58,501 nucleotides of DNA from an uncultured Lachnospiraceae bacterium (GCA_934394615.1 CAKRRJ010000003.1:1-58501), one strand, 5' to 3'. Numbered from the stretch's first letter, positions 15,786 to 24,719 are shown. Made by a program: numbers and translations. The notes: generated by a model from the sequence alone, not told the origin.

Positions 15786-16427
15786 ATGAATAAGACGAAG
15801 CAGGAAATCATAAAAACAGGAAAATGGATCATGGAAAAGCAGCTGACCTGGGGGACATCCGGCAATCTGAGTGCCCGGGATGAAGCCGGCGTCTATATCA
15901 CAGCCAGCGGAACTGTTCTCGGTGAGCTGACAGAGGACGATATCATCCTCTGTAACCTGGATGGAACCGTACTGGAGGGAGAGAAGAAGCCGTCGAAGGA
16001 GACAGGTATGCATCTGGAGATTTACCGGAAGTGCCCGGATGTAAACGGCGTCCTTCACGCATCTCCGTTTTACAGCACCTTCTGTGCCTGCATGGACCTG
16101 GAACTGAAAACCAATCTGTTTATTGAATCGATGTACTACGGCGCGTCCCTGAAGAAAATTCCTTACTATCACGCAGGCAGCCGGGAACTGGCGGAGGCCG
16201 TGCGGGAGGTCTGCGATCAGACGCACCTGATTCTGATGGAGCACCATGGAATTCTGCTGTACGACAAAAATCTGGCGGAGTGCCGGACTGGACTGGATGT
16301 GATGGAGCAGGCCTTTCAGATGAATGTGATGGCGCAGATGGGAAATCTCCCTTTAAAAGAAGTGGAGCCGGAAACCGTAGCAGAATTTCTGAAAGGCGGT
16401 TATTATAAGAAACGTACGTGGAGGTAG
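15786..16427 (+). CDS. Class II aldolase/adducin family protein (OtnC-like 3-oxo-tetronate 4-phosphate decarboxylase)
   Basis: 213 residues, typical for the L-fuculose-phosphate aldolase family. KQLTWGTSGNLSARD is the substrate-phosphate loop, and KETGMHLEIYRKCPDV holds the catalytic acid (Glu72). The usual zinc HxH reads LHASPFY, so the first His (His91) is kept but the second position is Ser93; the later His in MEHHGILLY is present. GGAGAG precedes the ATG. Next to a DUF1537 kinase, the best guess is decarboxylation of a 3-oxo-tetronate 4-phosphate to dihydroxyacetone phosphate. Loss of one zinc ligand leaves activity uncertain. Confidence 0.8.
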   Translation: MNKTKQEIIKTGKWIMEKQLTWGTSGNLSARDEAGVYITASGTVLGELTEDDIILCNLDGTVLEGEKKPSKETGMHLEIYRKCPDVNGVLHASPFYSTFCACMDLELKTNLFIESMYYGASLKKIPYYHAGSRELAEAVREVCDQTHLILMEHHGILLYDKNLAECRTGLDVMEQAFQMNVMAQMGNLPLKEVEPETVAEFLKGGYYKKRTWR

Positions 16428-16429
16428 TT

Positions 16430-17680
16430 ATGGGAACAATCTTTTTGGGGGTTGTGGCAGATGATTTTACTGGCGCGTCGGACGCGGCATCTTTTCTGAA
16501 TGCGGCGGGTGTTCAGACTGTTCTGGTTAACGGAATACCAAAGCAGGAGATTTTGCTGCCGGAAGGAACCGGGGCGCTGGTTGTGGCACTGAAAAGCCGT
16601 ACAGCTCCGGTGGAGGAAGCTGTACAGGAAAGCCTGGAGGCCTTTGCGTGGCTGAAACAAATGGGAGCCGGCCAGCTCTACCTGAAATACTGTTCCACGT
16701 TCGATTTCACAGAGCACGGCAATATCGGCCCGGTGGTGGATGCGGTGATGGAGCGGTACGGGTATGAGCGGACCGTTCTGTGTCCGTCGCTGCCGGTCAA
16801 CGGACGCACGGTCAAACATGGCATTTTGTATGTGAATGGGGTGAAGCTGGAGAAAAGCTCCATGAAAGACCATCCGCTGACACCCATGAGAAAATCACGG
16901 ATTTCTGATCTGATGGAAGGGCAGGGAAAGTACCCAAGTGTGGAGCTTGGCGAAATGTATGAAATGCCGCCGATGCCAGAAATGGGACGCTGCTATCTGG
17001 TTCCGGATTATTATGAGGAAGAACAGGGAGACCAGATTGCGGAAGCGTTCGGTGATCTGCCGTTTTTGACCGGAGGTTCCGGCCTGGCAGGGGCGTTGGG
17101 GCACCGGTATGTAAGAATGCATGGGAAGGACAAAAGCGGAACATGTGGGAAGCAGGCAGAATGCGCTGTATCAGAGGGGAAAACCCTGCTTCTGGCCGGA
17201 AGCTGTTCCGCAATGACCCTGCAGCAGATAACCCGGTACCAGCAGGGCGGTCATCCATCGTCCCGGATCATTCCGGCTGAATTGCTGGCCGGAAGCCAGA
17301 GCCTGGATACTTTCTGGAATTGGGCAGACAGCCGGGAGTCAGGAGCTTTAATCTATAGTTCCGCAGAGCCGGAAGATATGAAAAAAAGCCAGGAACTTGG
17401 CCGGGATCGGGTGGCAGCAGCCATTGAAACCCTGCTGGCAGGTCTGGCAAAACGGGCAGTGGAACATGGTTATACCAGAATCATCGTGGCTGGAGGAGAG
17501 ACATCCGGTGCCGTGACAAAAGCGCTTGGGTACGACACCTTCCTGATCGGTCCGAGTGTCGCGCCGGGAGTTCCGGTCATGAGCCCGCTTGCCGCCCCGG
17601 AAATCCGCCTGGTCCTGAAATCAGGAAATTTCGGGCAGGTAGATTTCTTTGAGCGGGCAGTCGCTTTTTGCAGCAGATAA
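16430..17680 (+). CDS. Four-carbon acid sugar kinase, DUF1537 family (OtnK-like)
   Basis: 416 residues. VVADDFTGASDAASFL (from about residue 8) is the sugar-binding signature of the DUF1537 family, and the C-terminal IIVAGGETSGAVTKALG is the ATP-binding glycine-rich loop. OtnK enzymes phosphorylate 3-oxo-tetronates in catabolism of erythronate, threonate and similar acids. It follows the aldolase by 2 nt, with the GGAGG site overlapping that gene's end. A dehydrogenase and isomerase normally found in such pathways are absent here. Confidence 0.87.
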   Translation: MGTIFLGVVADDFTGASDAASFLNAAGVQTVLVNGIPKQEILLPEGTGALVVALKSRTAPVEEAVQESLEAFAWLKQMGAGQLYLKYCSTFDFTEHGNIGPVVDAVMERYGYERTVLCPSLPVNGRTVKHGILYVNGVKLEKSSMKDHPLTPMRKSRISDLMEGQGKYPSVELGEMYEMPPMPEMGRCYLVPDYYEEEQGDQIAEAFGDLPFLTGGSGLAGALGHRYVRMHGKDKSGTCGKQAECAVSEGKTLLLAGSCSAMTLQQITRYQQGGHPSSRIIPAELLAGSQSLDTFWNWADSRESGALIYSSAEPEDMKKSQELGRDRVAAAIETLLAGLAKRAVEHGYTRIIVAGGETSGAVTKALGYDTFLIGPSVAPGVPVMSPLAAPEIRLVLKSGNFGQVDFFERAVAFCSR

Positions 17681-17699
17681 GAATTGTAGCTGCTCCTGA

Positions 17700-18227
17700 G
17701 AGAGCATTTTCACTGGAACAAACAATTTTGTATCCGATTCGATTATGAAATCGAGACTGAGTGAATATTTCGGTTTTACCCAGCGGGAAGTAGAACAGAT
17801 TCTGAGAGATTCCGGCTATCAGAAGGAAGCGGAACGCATTCGAATGTGGTACGACGGGTATCATTTTGGTGAGTTTGATATGTACTGCCCGTGGGATGTG
17901 CTCAATTATGTGTATGATCTTCAGGAACAGGAAGAGATGAGCCAGCCGGTCAGTTACTGGAGAAATACCAGTGATAATTCAGTGATCCGCTCTTTTCTTG
18001 ATCATAAGCAGAATCTGATTACAGCAAAGCTGGAAACTTTGCTGGGCGGCGGTTATATTATTCAGGAGATTGCAGAAACCAGAGCGAAACTTGAGCAGGA
18101 ATGTGACGCGGCATTATCGCAGATTGAGAACCGTGGATATGCAGAAGAGTTTCTGGAAAGTGGAAATGCAGTTTTATGTTATGGAATTGCGTTTTATAAA
18201 AAAGAATGTCTTGTAAAGAGAGTATAG
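17700..18227 (+). pseudogene. Decayed AAA-ATPase-like / PD-(D/E)XK nuclease remnant
   Basis: An open frame from the codon after a TGA at 17697 reads ESIFTGTNNF ... RLSEYFGFT and continues with MWYDGYHFGEFDMYCPWDVLNY and WRNTSDNSVIR, the middle of the AAA-ATPase-like family common in Lachnospiraceae. After LETLLGGGYI the sequence jumps to a C-terminal nuclease-domain tail (NRGYAEEFLESG...CYGIAFYKKECLV). The ATPase N-terminus with its Walker motifs is missing, and a block of likely more than 100 residues is deleted internally. It is probably non-functional. A start at the ATG at 17745 would give 160 residues, but no ribosome site is evident. Confidence 0.78.
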
Positions 18228-18238
18228 TGAAAGAAAAG

Positions 18239-18280
18239 GAATGGAAGCTGAGAAAATCCACTGGCTTCCATTCTTTTTTT
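18239..18280 (+). terminator. Intrinsic terminator after the ATPase remnant
   Basis: AATGGAAGC pairs with GCTTCCATT and is followed by CTTTTTTT. It is well formed even though the gene before it has decayed. Confidence 0.85.
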
Positions 18281-18339
18281 GCATATGGAGGCAGCCTTCC
18301 TTTTTCAGTGTTTGCCTGAAAAATAACATATTCCTTTCA

Positions 18340-18368
18340 TGGAAAATCCTGTCGTCTTATGTTATACT
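18340..18368 (+). promoter_or_regulatory. Promoter candidate of the zinc-ribbon membrane protein gene
   Basis: TATACT at 18363-18368 is a good -10 box; TGGAAA at 18340-18345 is a weak -35 box at 17 bp. Confidence 0.45.
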
Positions 18369-18419
18369 AGGTAACAAATCCTTTTTTAGAGTAGCGATTT
18401 CGGTAAGGAGGTGCCGATT

Positions 18420-19538
18420 ATGATGCAGAGGATCTGCCCTGTATGCGACCAGGTTATGAAGCATGCCCACTATTGCAGTGTCTGCAGGTCGTGGGTGAAG
18501 GAACCGGTTTATATGAACGTGACATACTATCTGAATGAGCGTCATCCGAAGAATGAGGCGCACTGCAGCTATCATAACGGTGCAAAAGAGCCGGAGAAAC
18601 ACGCACATTCCGCAAAACAGGCACAGAAAGCGGGAAAATCCGGGGCGTGGGAGGCAAAAGCTGGCGCAAAGCCAGATACCAAAACGTTCCAGACAAAGCA
18701 AAAAAAACAGAACTGGAACCAGCAGGCGAGTCCCAAAACGTCAGCAGATTCATGGGAGCAGGTTGAAAAAACGAAAGTTGGAAAAAACACCAGAAAATCG
18801 AACCCGAAACCAAAACTGCTTCTTTTGTATATAGCGATCATCATCATAATTTGGATCGCAAAGCTGATCGGCGGTCTTGGCAGCATGCTTTTTGGCATGT
18901 TCCGCAGCGGAGGCCTGGATGACCTGACACAGATCGTTCAGGAGGCAGACGACGGCGCGGCGCGGGAGCTGACCGACGAGGAAGCGATTGCTTACGGTGG
19001 TCCGTGCACCGACGAGAACCATTTTTCTGTCACCATGGATGCGCTGGAGCAGCCGTTTCAGGAACTGCTGGATGCAGGTGCGGTTTCCGTAGAGTCCCAG
19101 ACCGCGTATTCCTATAATATGCTTTATCCGGACGATACGACCTGGTTTTCCACTTCGGAAATTTATTATATGGATACCGACCAGTTTGGAATCAATGCCC
19201 AGATTGAGTTTGACTCCGATACGGCAACCAGGGAGCTTCACCAGATCTATCTGGAAATGCCGGACCGCGGCACGCTGTCAGACCTGACAAAGCAGGTCCT
19301 TCTGATGTTAAAGAATCATGGCGCGTGGACTGCGGAACAGGAGGACCCCCTGGCGGCGGAAAAGCTGGATTACCTGTGCAATGAGCTTCTCGATCACGAA
19401 AAAGACGGTGAGGAGCATTTCTGGCAGGGAGCCGGGCTCTATCTGGATTCCGCATCCACGGGATATGGAAACTGCAGCGTTTATATTTACCCGAATACAG
19501 ACGAAACGGATTTCAGCACTGGCTCGGAATCGTTTTAG
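18420..19538 (+). CDS. Zinc-ribbon, single-pass membrane protein of unknown function
   Basis: 372 residues. The N-terminus has two CxxC pairs (C6/C9, C19/C22), a zinc-ribbon arrangement. A long, basic, Lys/Gln/Ser-rich and probably disordered linker (about 50-130) leads to one strongly hydrophobic segment (about 133-158, LLLLYIAIIIIIWIAKLIGG), and then an acidic, Asp/Glu-rich domain of about 210 residues that should face outside. I do not recognise the C-terminal domain. The ATG sits 8 nt after AAGGAGG. It may sense or bind something across the membrane; no function is claimed. metF follows after 38 nt. Confidence 0.75.
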   Translation: MMQRICPVCDQVMKHAHYCSVCRSWVKEPVYMNVTYYLNERHPKNEAHCSYHNGAKEPEKHAHSAKQAQKAGKSGAWEAKAGAKPDTKTFQTKQKKQNWNQQASPKTSADSWEQVEKTKVGKNTRKSNPKPKLLLLYIAIIIIIWIAKLIGGLGSMLFGMFRSGGLDDLTQIVQEADDGAARELTDEEAIAYGGPCTDENHFSVTMDALEQPFQELLDAGAVSVESQTAYSYNMLYPDDTTWFSTSEIYYMDTDQFGINAQIEFDSDTATRELHQIYLEMPDRGTLSDLTKQVLLMLKNHGAWTAEQEDPLAAEKLDYLCNELLDHEKDGEEHFWQGAGLYLDSASTGYGNCSVYIYPNTDETDFSTGSESF

Positions 19539-19576
19539 ACTAAGTATAAAAATCAATAAAGAGAGGACAGATACCA

Positions 19577-20434
19577 ATGAAGATCAGAGATATTCTTGCA
19601 AAAAATGAACCGACACTTTCCTTTGAGGTGTTCCCGCCGAAAACAGAGGATAAATACGAGTCTGTGGAGAAAGCAGCAGCCGAAATCACCAAGTTAAATC
19701 CGGCATTCATGAGCGTTACCTACGGAGCAGGCGGCGGAACCAGCCAGTACACCGTAGACATTGCGGCATCCTTAAAGGCAAAAGGCGTAACCCCGCTGGC
19801 GCATCTGACCTGCGTTTCCTCTACCCGTGAGAAAGTTCATTCCGTGCTGGATCAGTTAAAGGCGGAGGGTATTGAGAATGTGCTCGCCCTGCGCGGCGAC
19901 ATCCCGAAGGACGGAAAGGTAGAGAACGATTACCGTTACGCCTCCGAGCTGATCGCGGAGATCAAGGCTTCCGGCGATTTCTGCATCGGAGCGGCGTGCT
20001 ATCCGGAGGGGCATGTGGAGTCTGTCAACAAGACGGAAGATATCCAGCACCTCAAAGAAAAGGTCGAGGCTGGCTGTGATTTCGTGACAACCCAGATGTT
20101 CTTCGACAACAACATCTTATACAACTACCTCTACCGTGTGCGTGAGAAAGGCATTACCGTTCCGGTTATCGCGGGCATTATGCCGGTCACCAATGTGGCT
20201 CAGATCAAACGCATCTGCTCCATGTCCGGAACATATCTTCCGGCGCGCTTTAAGGCAATCGTGGACCGCTTCGGCGACAATCCGGCAGCCATGAAACAGG
20301 CGGGTATTGCTTACGCAACGGAGCAGATCATTGACCTGATCGCAAACCATGTAAACGGCATTCATGTGTATTCCATGAATAAGCCGGATGTGGCAGCACA
20401 GATCAAGAACAGCCTTTCCGAAATCATCCGGTAA
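19577..20434 (+). CDS. metF: Methylenetetrahydrofolate reductase
   Basis: 285 residues. LSFEVFPPKTEDK at the N-terminus is the MTHFR signature, followed by PAFMSVTYGAGGGT and the FAD-binding stretch LALRGDIPKDG and FCIGAACYPEGHVE. MetF reduces methylene-THF to methyl-THF, the methyl donor for MetH encoded just downstream. GAGAGGACAG precedes the ATG. The cluster metF - activation protein - metH forms a methionine-synthesis unit. No S-box or cobalamin riboswitch was recognised upstream. Confidence 0.95.
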   Translation: MKIRDILAKNEPTLSFEVFPPKTEDKYESVEKAAAEITKLNPAFMSVTYGAGGGTSQYTVDIAASLKAKGVTPLAHLTCVSSTREKVHSVLDQLKAEGIENVLALRGDIPKDGKVENDYRYASELIAEIKASGDFCIGAACYPEGHVESVNKTEDIQHLKEKVEAGCDFVTTQMFFDNNILYNYLYRVREKGITVPVIAGIMPVTNVAQIKRICSMSGTYLPARFKAIVDRFGDNPAAMKQAGIAYATEQIIDLIANHVNGIHVYSMNKPDVAAQIKNSLSEIIR

Positions 20435-20475
20435 GAACATAGGCTGAAGAAAACGATTGCGGAGAGAAAACGATC

Positions 20476-21129
20476 ATGGGAGAAACATTTCACTGGAACG
20501 ACCGGGAACTGCTCCGCTATCTGGGATGTAAGGGCGGCGCGGCACCGGATGCGAATATTGAGGAGCTGATCGGTGAGTGCAAGCGGGAACTGGAGCAGGC
20601 GGCATCGCCGCGCGTGATCTGGCGGGAGTATCCGCTCGCGATCTGCGATCATGTCATCGACATGACCTGTCTGCAGACACAGAGCAGGAGCCTGGAACGC
20701 AACTTAAAGGACTGTGAGCAGGTGCTGCTCTTTGCGGCTACGCTTGGCAGCCAGGTGGACGTGCTCCTGCACCGCTATGGCATGATCCAGATGAGCAAGG
20801 CGGTTGTGATGCAGGCGGCATCCGTCGCCATGCTGGAGACGTTCTGCGACGAGAAAAACCAGCAGTTAAAAGAGGAATATGAGAAGCAGGGGTGGTATCT
20901 GCGCCCGCGCTTCAGCCCGGGATACGGGGATTTTCCGCTGGAGTGCCAGCGGCAGATCGCCCCGGCGCTGGAGCTGGGCAAGCGCATCGGCGTGACGCTG
21001 ACGGACAGCCTGCTCATGGCACCGTCCAAATCGGTTACGGCGGTGATTGGATTAAGCCGGCTGCCGCGCAACTGCACGGTGCAGGGATGTGAGGCCTGCG
21101 CAAAGCGCGACTGCGCTTACCGCCGGTAA
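20476..21129 (+). CDS. Vitamin B12-dependent methionine synthase activation-domain protein
   Basis: 217 residues corresponding to the C-terminal reactivation domain of large MetH, encoded here as a separate protein. The segment RPRFSPGYGDFPLECQRQI matches the AdoMet-binding RxxPGYG region, and the C-terminus ends in a cysteine-rich CTVQGCEACAKRDC tail. Such stand-alone proteins rescue oxidised cob(II)alamin in MetH by reductive methylation. It is located between metF and metH, whose product lacks this domain. Confidence 0.9.
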   Translation: MGETFHWNDRELLRYLGCKGGAAPDANIEELIGECKRELEQAASPRVIWREYPLAICDHVIDMTCLQTQSRSLERNLKDCEQVLLFAATLGSQVDVLLHRYGMIQMSKAVVMQAASVAMLETFCDEKNQQLKEEYEKQGWYLRPRFSPGYGDFPLECQRQIAPALELGKRIGVTLTDSLLMAPSKSVTAVIGLSRLPRNCTVQGCEACAKRDCAYRR

Positions 21130-21197
21130 TGGATGCGCCGCATTCGTGCAGCACATGAAATGCAACCATAAATTTACACGAAGGAGTGGCAACGATC

Positions 21198-23636
21198 ATG
21201 GATATATTACAGGAATTACAGAATCGGATCATATTCTGCGATGGAGGAATGGGAAGCCTGTTACAGGAAGCCGGCTTAAAGCCGGGAGAACTGCCGGGCA
21301 CCTGGAACATCACCCATCCGGAAGAACTGGTCCGCATTCACAGATCCTATCTGGAGGCAGGGGCGGATATCGTGACCACAAACACCTTCGGCGTGGATCG
21401 TTTAAAATATAATGAAACGACGGAGTTCCAGCTGGAACCGGTCATTCAGGCAGCGGTGGCAAACGCGAAGGAAGCCATCCGCCAGAGCGGAAAGCAGGCC
21501 TGGATCGGCCTGGATATGGGACCGACCGGAAAGCTGTTAAAACCGATGGGAGACCTGGCGTTTGAGGATGCCTGCTCCATTTACCGGGAAATTGTGGAGA
21601 TCGGCGCAAAGGCAGGAGCGGATTTTGTTCTCATCGAGACCATGAGTGACAGCTACGAGACCAAGGCAGCTGTGCTTGCGGCGAAAGAGGGCTGTGACCT
21701 TCCGGTTTTTGTAACGGTAACCTTTGACGAGCGCGGCAAACTTTTAACCGGAGGCAGTCCGGCGTCCATCGTGGCAATGTTAGAGGGACTGGGTGTCGAT
21801 GTACTCGGCATGAACTGCGGACTTGGCCCGGTGCAGATGAAAGAAATCTTAAAAGACATCCTGGAGGTTTCATCTCTTCCGGTCATGATCAACCCGAACG
21901 CGGGACTTCCGAGAAGCGAGAACGGAAAGACTGTCTACGATATCGACGCGGCACATTTCGCAAAAACCGTGGAAGAGATTGTGGATATGGGTGCGCGGAT
22001 CGTGGGAGGCTGCTGCGGTACGACACCGGAGCACATCCGCATGGTGGCGGAGCGCTGCCGTGACAAAAAGCCGGTTCCGGTCACAAAGAAGAACCGCACG
22101 GTCATTTCCTCGTTTTCCCAGGCAGTAGAGATCGGAAAGAATCCGGTTATCATCGGTGAGCGCATCAACCCGACCGGAAAATCCAAGTTTAAACAGGCGC
22201 TGCGTGACCACAACCTGGAGTACATCCTCCGGGAAGGCGTGACCCAGCAGGATCACGGCGCGCATGTGCTCGATGTGAACGTGGGACTGCCGGAGATCGA
22301 TGAGCCGGCCATGATGGAAGAAGTGGTCCGTGAGCTGCAGAGCATCATCGACCTTCCGCTCCAGCTCGACACGACCGACGCGGAGGCCATGGAGCGCGCG
22401 ATGCGTGTATACAACGGAAAGCCGCTCATCAACTCCGTAAACGGAAAACAGGAATCCATGCGCACTGTATTCCCTCTGGTCAAGAAATACGGCGGCGTAG
22501 TGGTAGCACTGGCACTCGATGAGGGCGGCATCCCGGAGACGGCAGAGGGCCGTATCGAGGTGGCAAAGAAAATCTACAGGACAGCTGCGGAGTATGGCAT
22601 CGGTCCGGAGAACATCATCATCGATGCGCTCTGCCTTACGGTAAGCTCCGACAGCCAGGGCGCGATCACCACACTGGAGACGCTGCGCCGCGTGCGCGAT
22701 GAGCTTCACGGAAAGACGATCCTTGGCGTGTCCAACATTTCCTTCGGACTGCCGCAGCGAGAGATCATCAATGCGGCATTTTTCACCATGGCAATGCAGA
22801 ACGGACTGAGCGCGGCGATCATCAACCCGAACTCTGAGGCGATGATGCGTGCTTACTACAGCTTCCGGGCGCTCATGAACCTGGACCCGCAGTGCAGTGA
22901 ATACATTTCTGTCTACAGCGGACAGGTCGCAAGCCTTGGACAGAGCGCGGTCACCGGAGCATCCGGACAGGCAGGCGCAGTGGGCACCACAGCGCAGGCA
23001 GCAGGAGCGCCAGACGCGCAGCAGCTTCACACCAGCATTGTGAAAGGCTTAAAAGACCAGGCGGTTCATGCGGCGAAAGAACTGCTGCAGACCCAGGATG
23101 CCCTGGATGTCATCAACAGCCAGATCATCCCGGCCCTCGATGTGGTCGGAAAAGGCTTTGAGAAGGGAACCATGTTCCTGCCGCAGCTCCTTATGAGCGC
23201 GGAGGCGGCAAAGGGCGCGTTCGAGGTCATCAAGGAGAAGATGGACGCGAGCGGGCAGAAGCAGGAGAAGAAGGGAACCATCATCCTGGCAACGGTAAAA
23301 GGCGACATTCACGATATCGGAAAGAACATCGTAAAAGTTCTGCTGGAAAACTACAGCTACGACGTACTGGACCTTGGCAAGGATGTGCCTCCGGAGCTGA
23401 TCGTGGAGACCACGGTGGAAAAACAGATCCAGCTTGTCGGACTTTCCGCGCTGATGACGACTACCGTTCCGAGCATGGAAGAAACCATTAAGCAGCTGCG
23501 CAAGGCAGCACCGTGGGCGAAGGTCATGGTCGGCGGAGCAGTGCTGACACAGGAATACGCCGACACTATGGGCGCAGACCAGTACTGCCGCGATGCAATG
23601 GCATCCGTGAACTACGCGGAGCAGGTGTTTGGATAA
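21198..23636 (+). CDS. metH: Cobalamin-dependent methionine synthase lacking the activation domain
   Basis: 812 residues. Domain order: homocysteine-binding barrel (about 1-290; zinc cysteines in GMNCGLGP and GGCCGTTPEH), pterin-binding barrel (about 305-560; VIIGERINPTGK and VLDVNVGLPE), B12 cap helices and the B12-binding domain with GDIHDIGKNIVK, whose His is the cobalt ligand. An Ala/Gly/Ser/Gln-rich linker of about 45 residues joins the pterin and cap domains and is unusual in composition. The activation domain is supplied by the preceding gene. The ATG is chosen over an upstream GTG that overlaps the AAGGAG site. Confidence 0.94.
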   Translation: MDILQELQNRIIFCDGGMGSLLQEAGLKPGELPGTWNITHPEELVRIHRSYLEAGADIVTTNTFGVDRLKYNETTEFQLEPVIQAAVANAKEAIRQSGKQAWIGLDMGPTGKLLKPMGDLAFEDACSIYREIVEIGAKAGADFVLIETMSDSYETKAAVLAAKEGCDLPVFVTVTFDERGKLLTGGSPASIVAMLEGLGVDVLGMNCGLGPVQMKEILKDILEVSSLPVMINPNAGLPRSENGKTVYDIDAAHFAKTVEEIVDMGARIVGGCCGTTPEHIRMVAERCRDKKPVPVTKKNRTVISSFSQAVEIGKNPVIIGERINPTGKSKFKQALRDHNLEYILREGVTQQDHGAHVLDVNVGLPEIDEPAMMEEVVRELQSIIDLPLQLDTTDAEAMERAMRVYNGKPLINSVNGKQESMRTVFPLVKKYGGVVVALALDEGGIPETAEGRIEVAKKIYRTAAEYGIGPENIIIDALCLTVSSDSQGAITTLETLRRVRDELHGKTILGVSNISFGLPQREIINAAFFTMAMQNGLSAAIINPNSEAMMRAYYSFRALMNLDPQCSEYISVYSGQVASLGQSAVTGASGQAGAVGTTAQAAGAPDAQQLHTSIVKGLKDQAVHAAKELLQTQDALDVINSQIIPALDVVGKGFEKGTMFLPQLLMSAEAAKGAFEVIKEKMDASGQKQEKKGTIILATVKGDIHDIGKNIVKVLLENYSYDVLDLGKDVPPELIVETTVEKQIQLVGLSALMTTTVPSMEETIKQLRKAAPWAKVMVGGAVLTQEYADTMGADQYCRDAMASVNYAEQVFG

Positions 23637-23756
23637 CGCGCTTACAAAATAGTAAGAAATTTTTAAAAGAATAGAAATGGCAATTTGTGCCTCTCTGGAT
23701 TACACTAATATACATCGGACTGAAAACAAAAGAAAGACAGAGAGGAGAATACAGAC

Positions 23757-24719
23757 ATGCTGTTTCAGAATAAAAAGACAGGAAAAAGGCTGGCTGCGCT
23801 GGCGCTCTGCGGATTGTTCGCGCTGCAGACACCGGCAGTCACCGCAATGGCTGCAGAGACTTTAACGGTGAGCAGCCAGGGGTTTTACCGGAGTGACGGG
23901 ACAAAGCTGGAAGGAGCGGTGGCCAAGGGCGTTACGATTTCCAAATACCAGAACCAGGCAGGCCCGATCGACTGGGATGCCATGAAAGCGGACGGTGTAA
24001 CCTTTGCCATGATCCGTGTTGGTTACTTAGATGATCTGGACCCGTATTTTAAGGAAAATATGGAGGGAGCCATCAGCCACGGCATCCGTGTGGGCGTGTT
24101 CCTCTATACCATGGCGCTCGACGACGACACTGCGCGCCGGGAAGCACAGTTTGTTCTGGAGCAGATCAAGGGATATCCGGTTTCCTACCCGGTGGCTTAC
24201 GATGTGGAGTCCAAATATCTGCTGGATAACGGCAAGACTCCGCAGGAGCTGGCAAACCACGCGAATATTTTCTGTAAGGCCATTGCGGACGCGGGATACC
24301 GCCCGATCCTCTATGGAAATAATCAGTGGCTTACAAATTATATCGATATTTCCCAGGTTCCGTACGATATCTGGTATGCGCGCTACGGAACAAACGGCGA
24401 TTTCCAGAACCGTAAGATCTGGCAGTTCACGGAGACGGGTTCTGTTGCCGGAATTACCGGAAATGTCTGCATTGAGGCTTCTTATTACGATTATCCGGAA
24501 CTTGCAGGCGGCAATACCGGAGGCGGAACCTACACGGTTGGCAGTTCTGAGAGCGGAGGACCTGGCGTGAACCTGCCATCGTCCGGCGCGACCCAGGCAG
24601 TTCCGGCCGCAGGACAGTCCTCTTCGGACAGCCAGTCCGGACCGGCAGTGACGGCAGACTCCCCTGCCCAGTACGGCCAGTCGGACGACCAGCTGACAAA
24701 GGGACCGGGTGAGTCATAA
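23757..24719 (+). CDS. Secreted glycoside hydrolase family 25 lysozyme-like protein
   Basis: 320 residues: a signal peptide (about 1-33, cut near AMAA), a GH25 domain (about 50-240), and a Ser/Gly/Gln-rich tail that looks disordered. GH25 muramidases cleave peptidoglycan. The DxE pair is present as YDVES (Asp149 and Glu151). At the family's conserved N-terminal Asp (usually KGIDVS), this protein has KGVTIS with Thr60, so catalysis may be changed. GAGAGGAGAAT precedes the ATG; the gene ends at a strong terminator. The C-terminal tail carries no recognisable anchor. Confidence 0.85.
   Translation: MLFQNKKTGKRLAALALCGLFALQTPAVTAMAAETLTVSSQGFYRSDGTKLEGAVAKGVTISKYQNQAGPIDWDAMKADGVTFAMIRVGYLDDLDPYFKENMEGAISHGIRVGVFLYTMALDDDTARREAQFVLEQIKGYPVSYPVAYDVESKYLLDNGKTPQELANHANIFCKAIADAGYRPILYGNNQWLTNYIDISQVPYDIWYARYGTNGDFQNRKIWQFTETGSVAGITGNVCIEASYYDYPELAGGNTGGGTYTVGSSESGGPGVNLPSSGATQAVPAAGQSSSDSQSGPAVTADSPAQYGQSDDQLTKGPGES

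Noticed and set aside
21870..23030. 386-codon open frame on the minus strand inside metH
   Set aside because: It is the antisense shadow of a well-supported gene; composition mirrors metH and no start signals are seen.
24025..24570. 179-codon alternative frame within the GH25 gene
   Set aside because: Overlaps a gene with clear signal peptide and GH25 motifs; the alternative peptide is Arg/Ser-rich nonsense.
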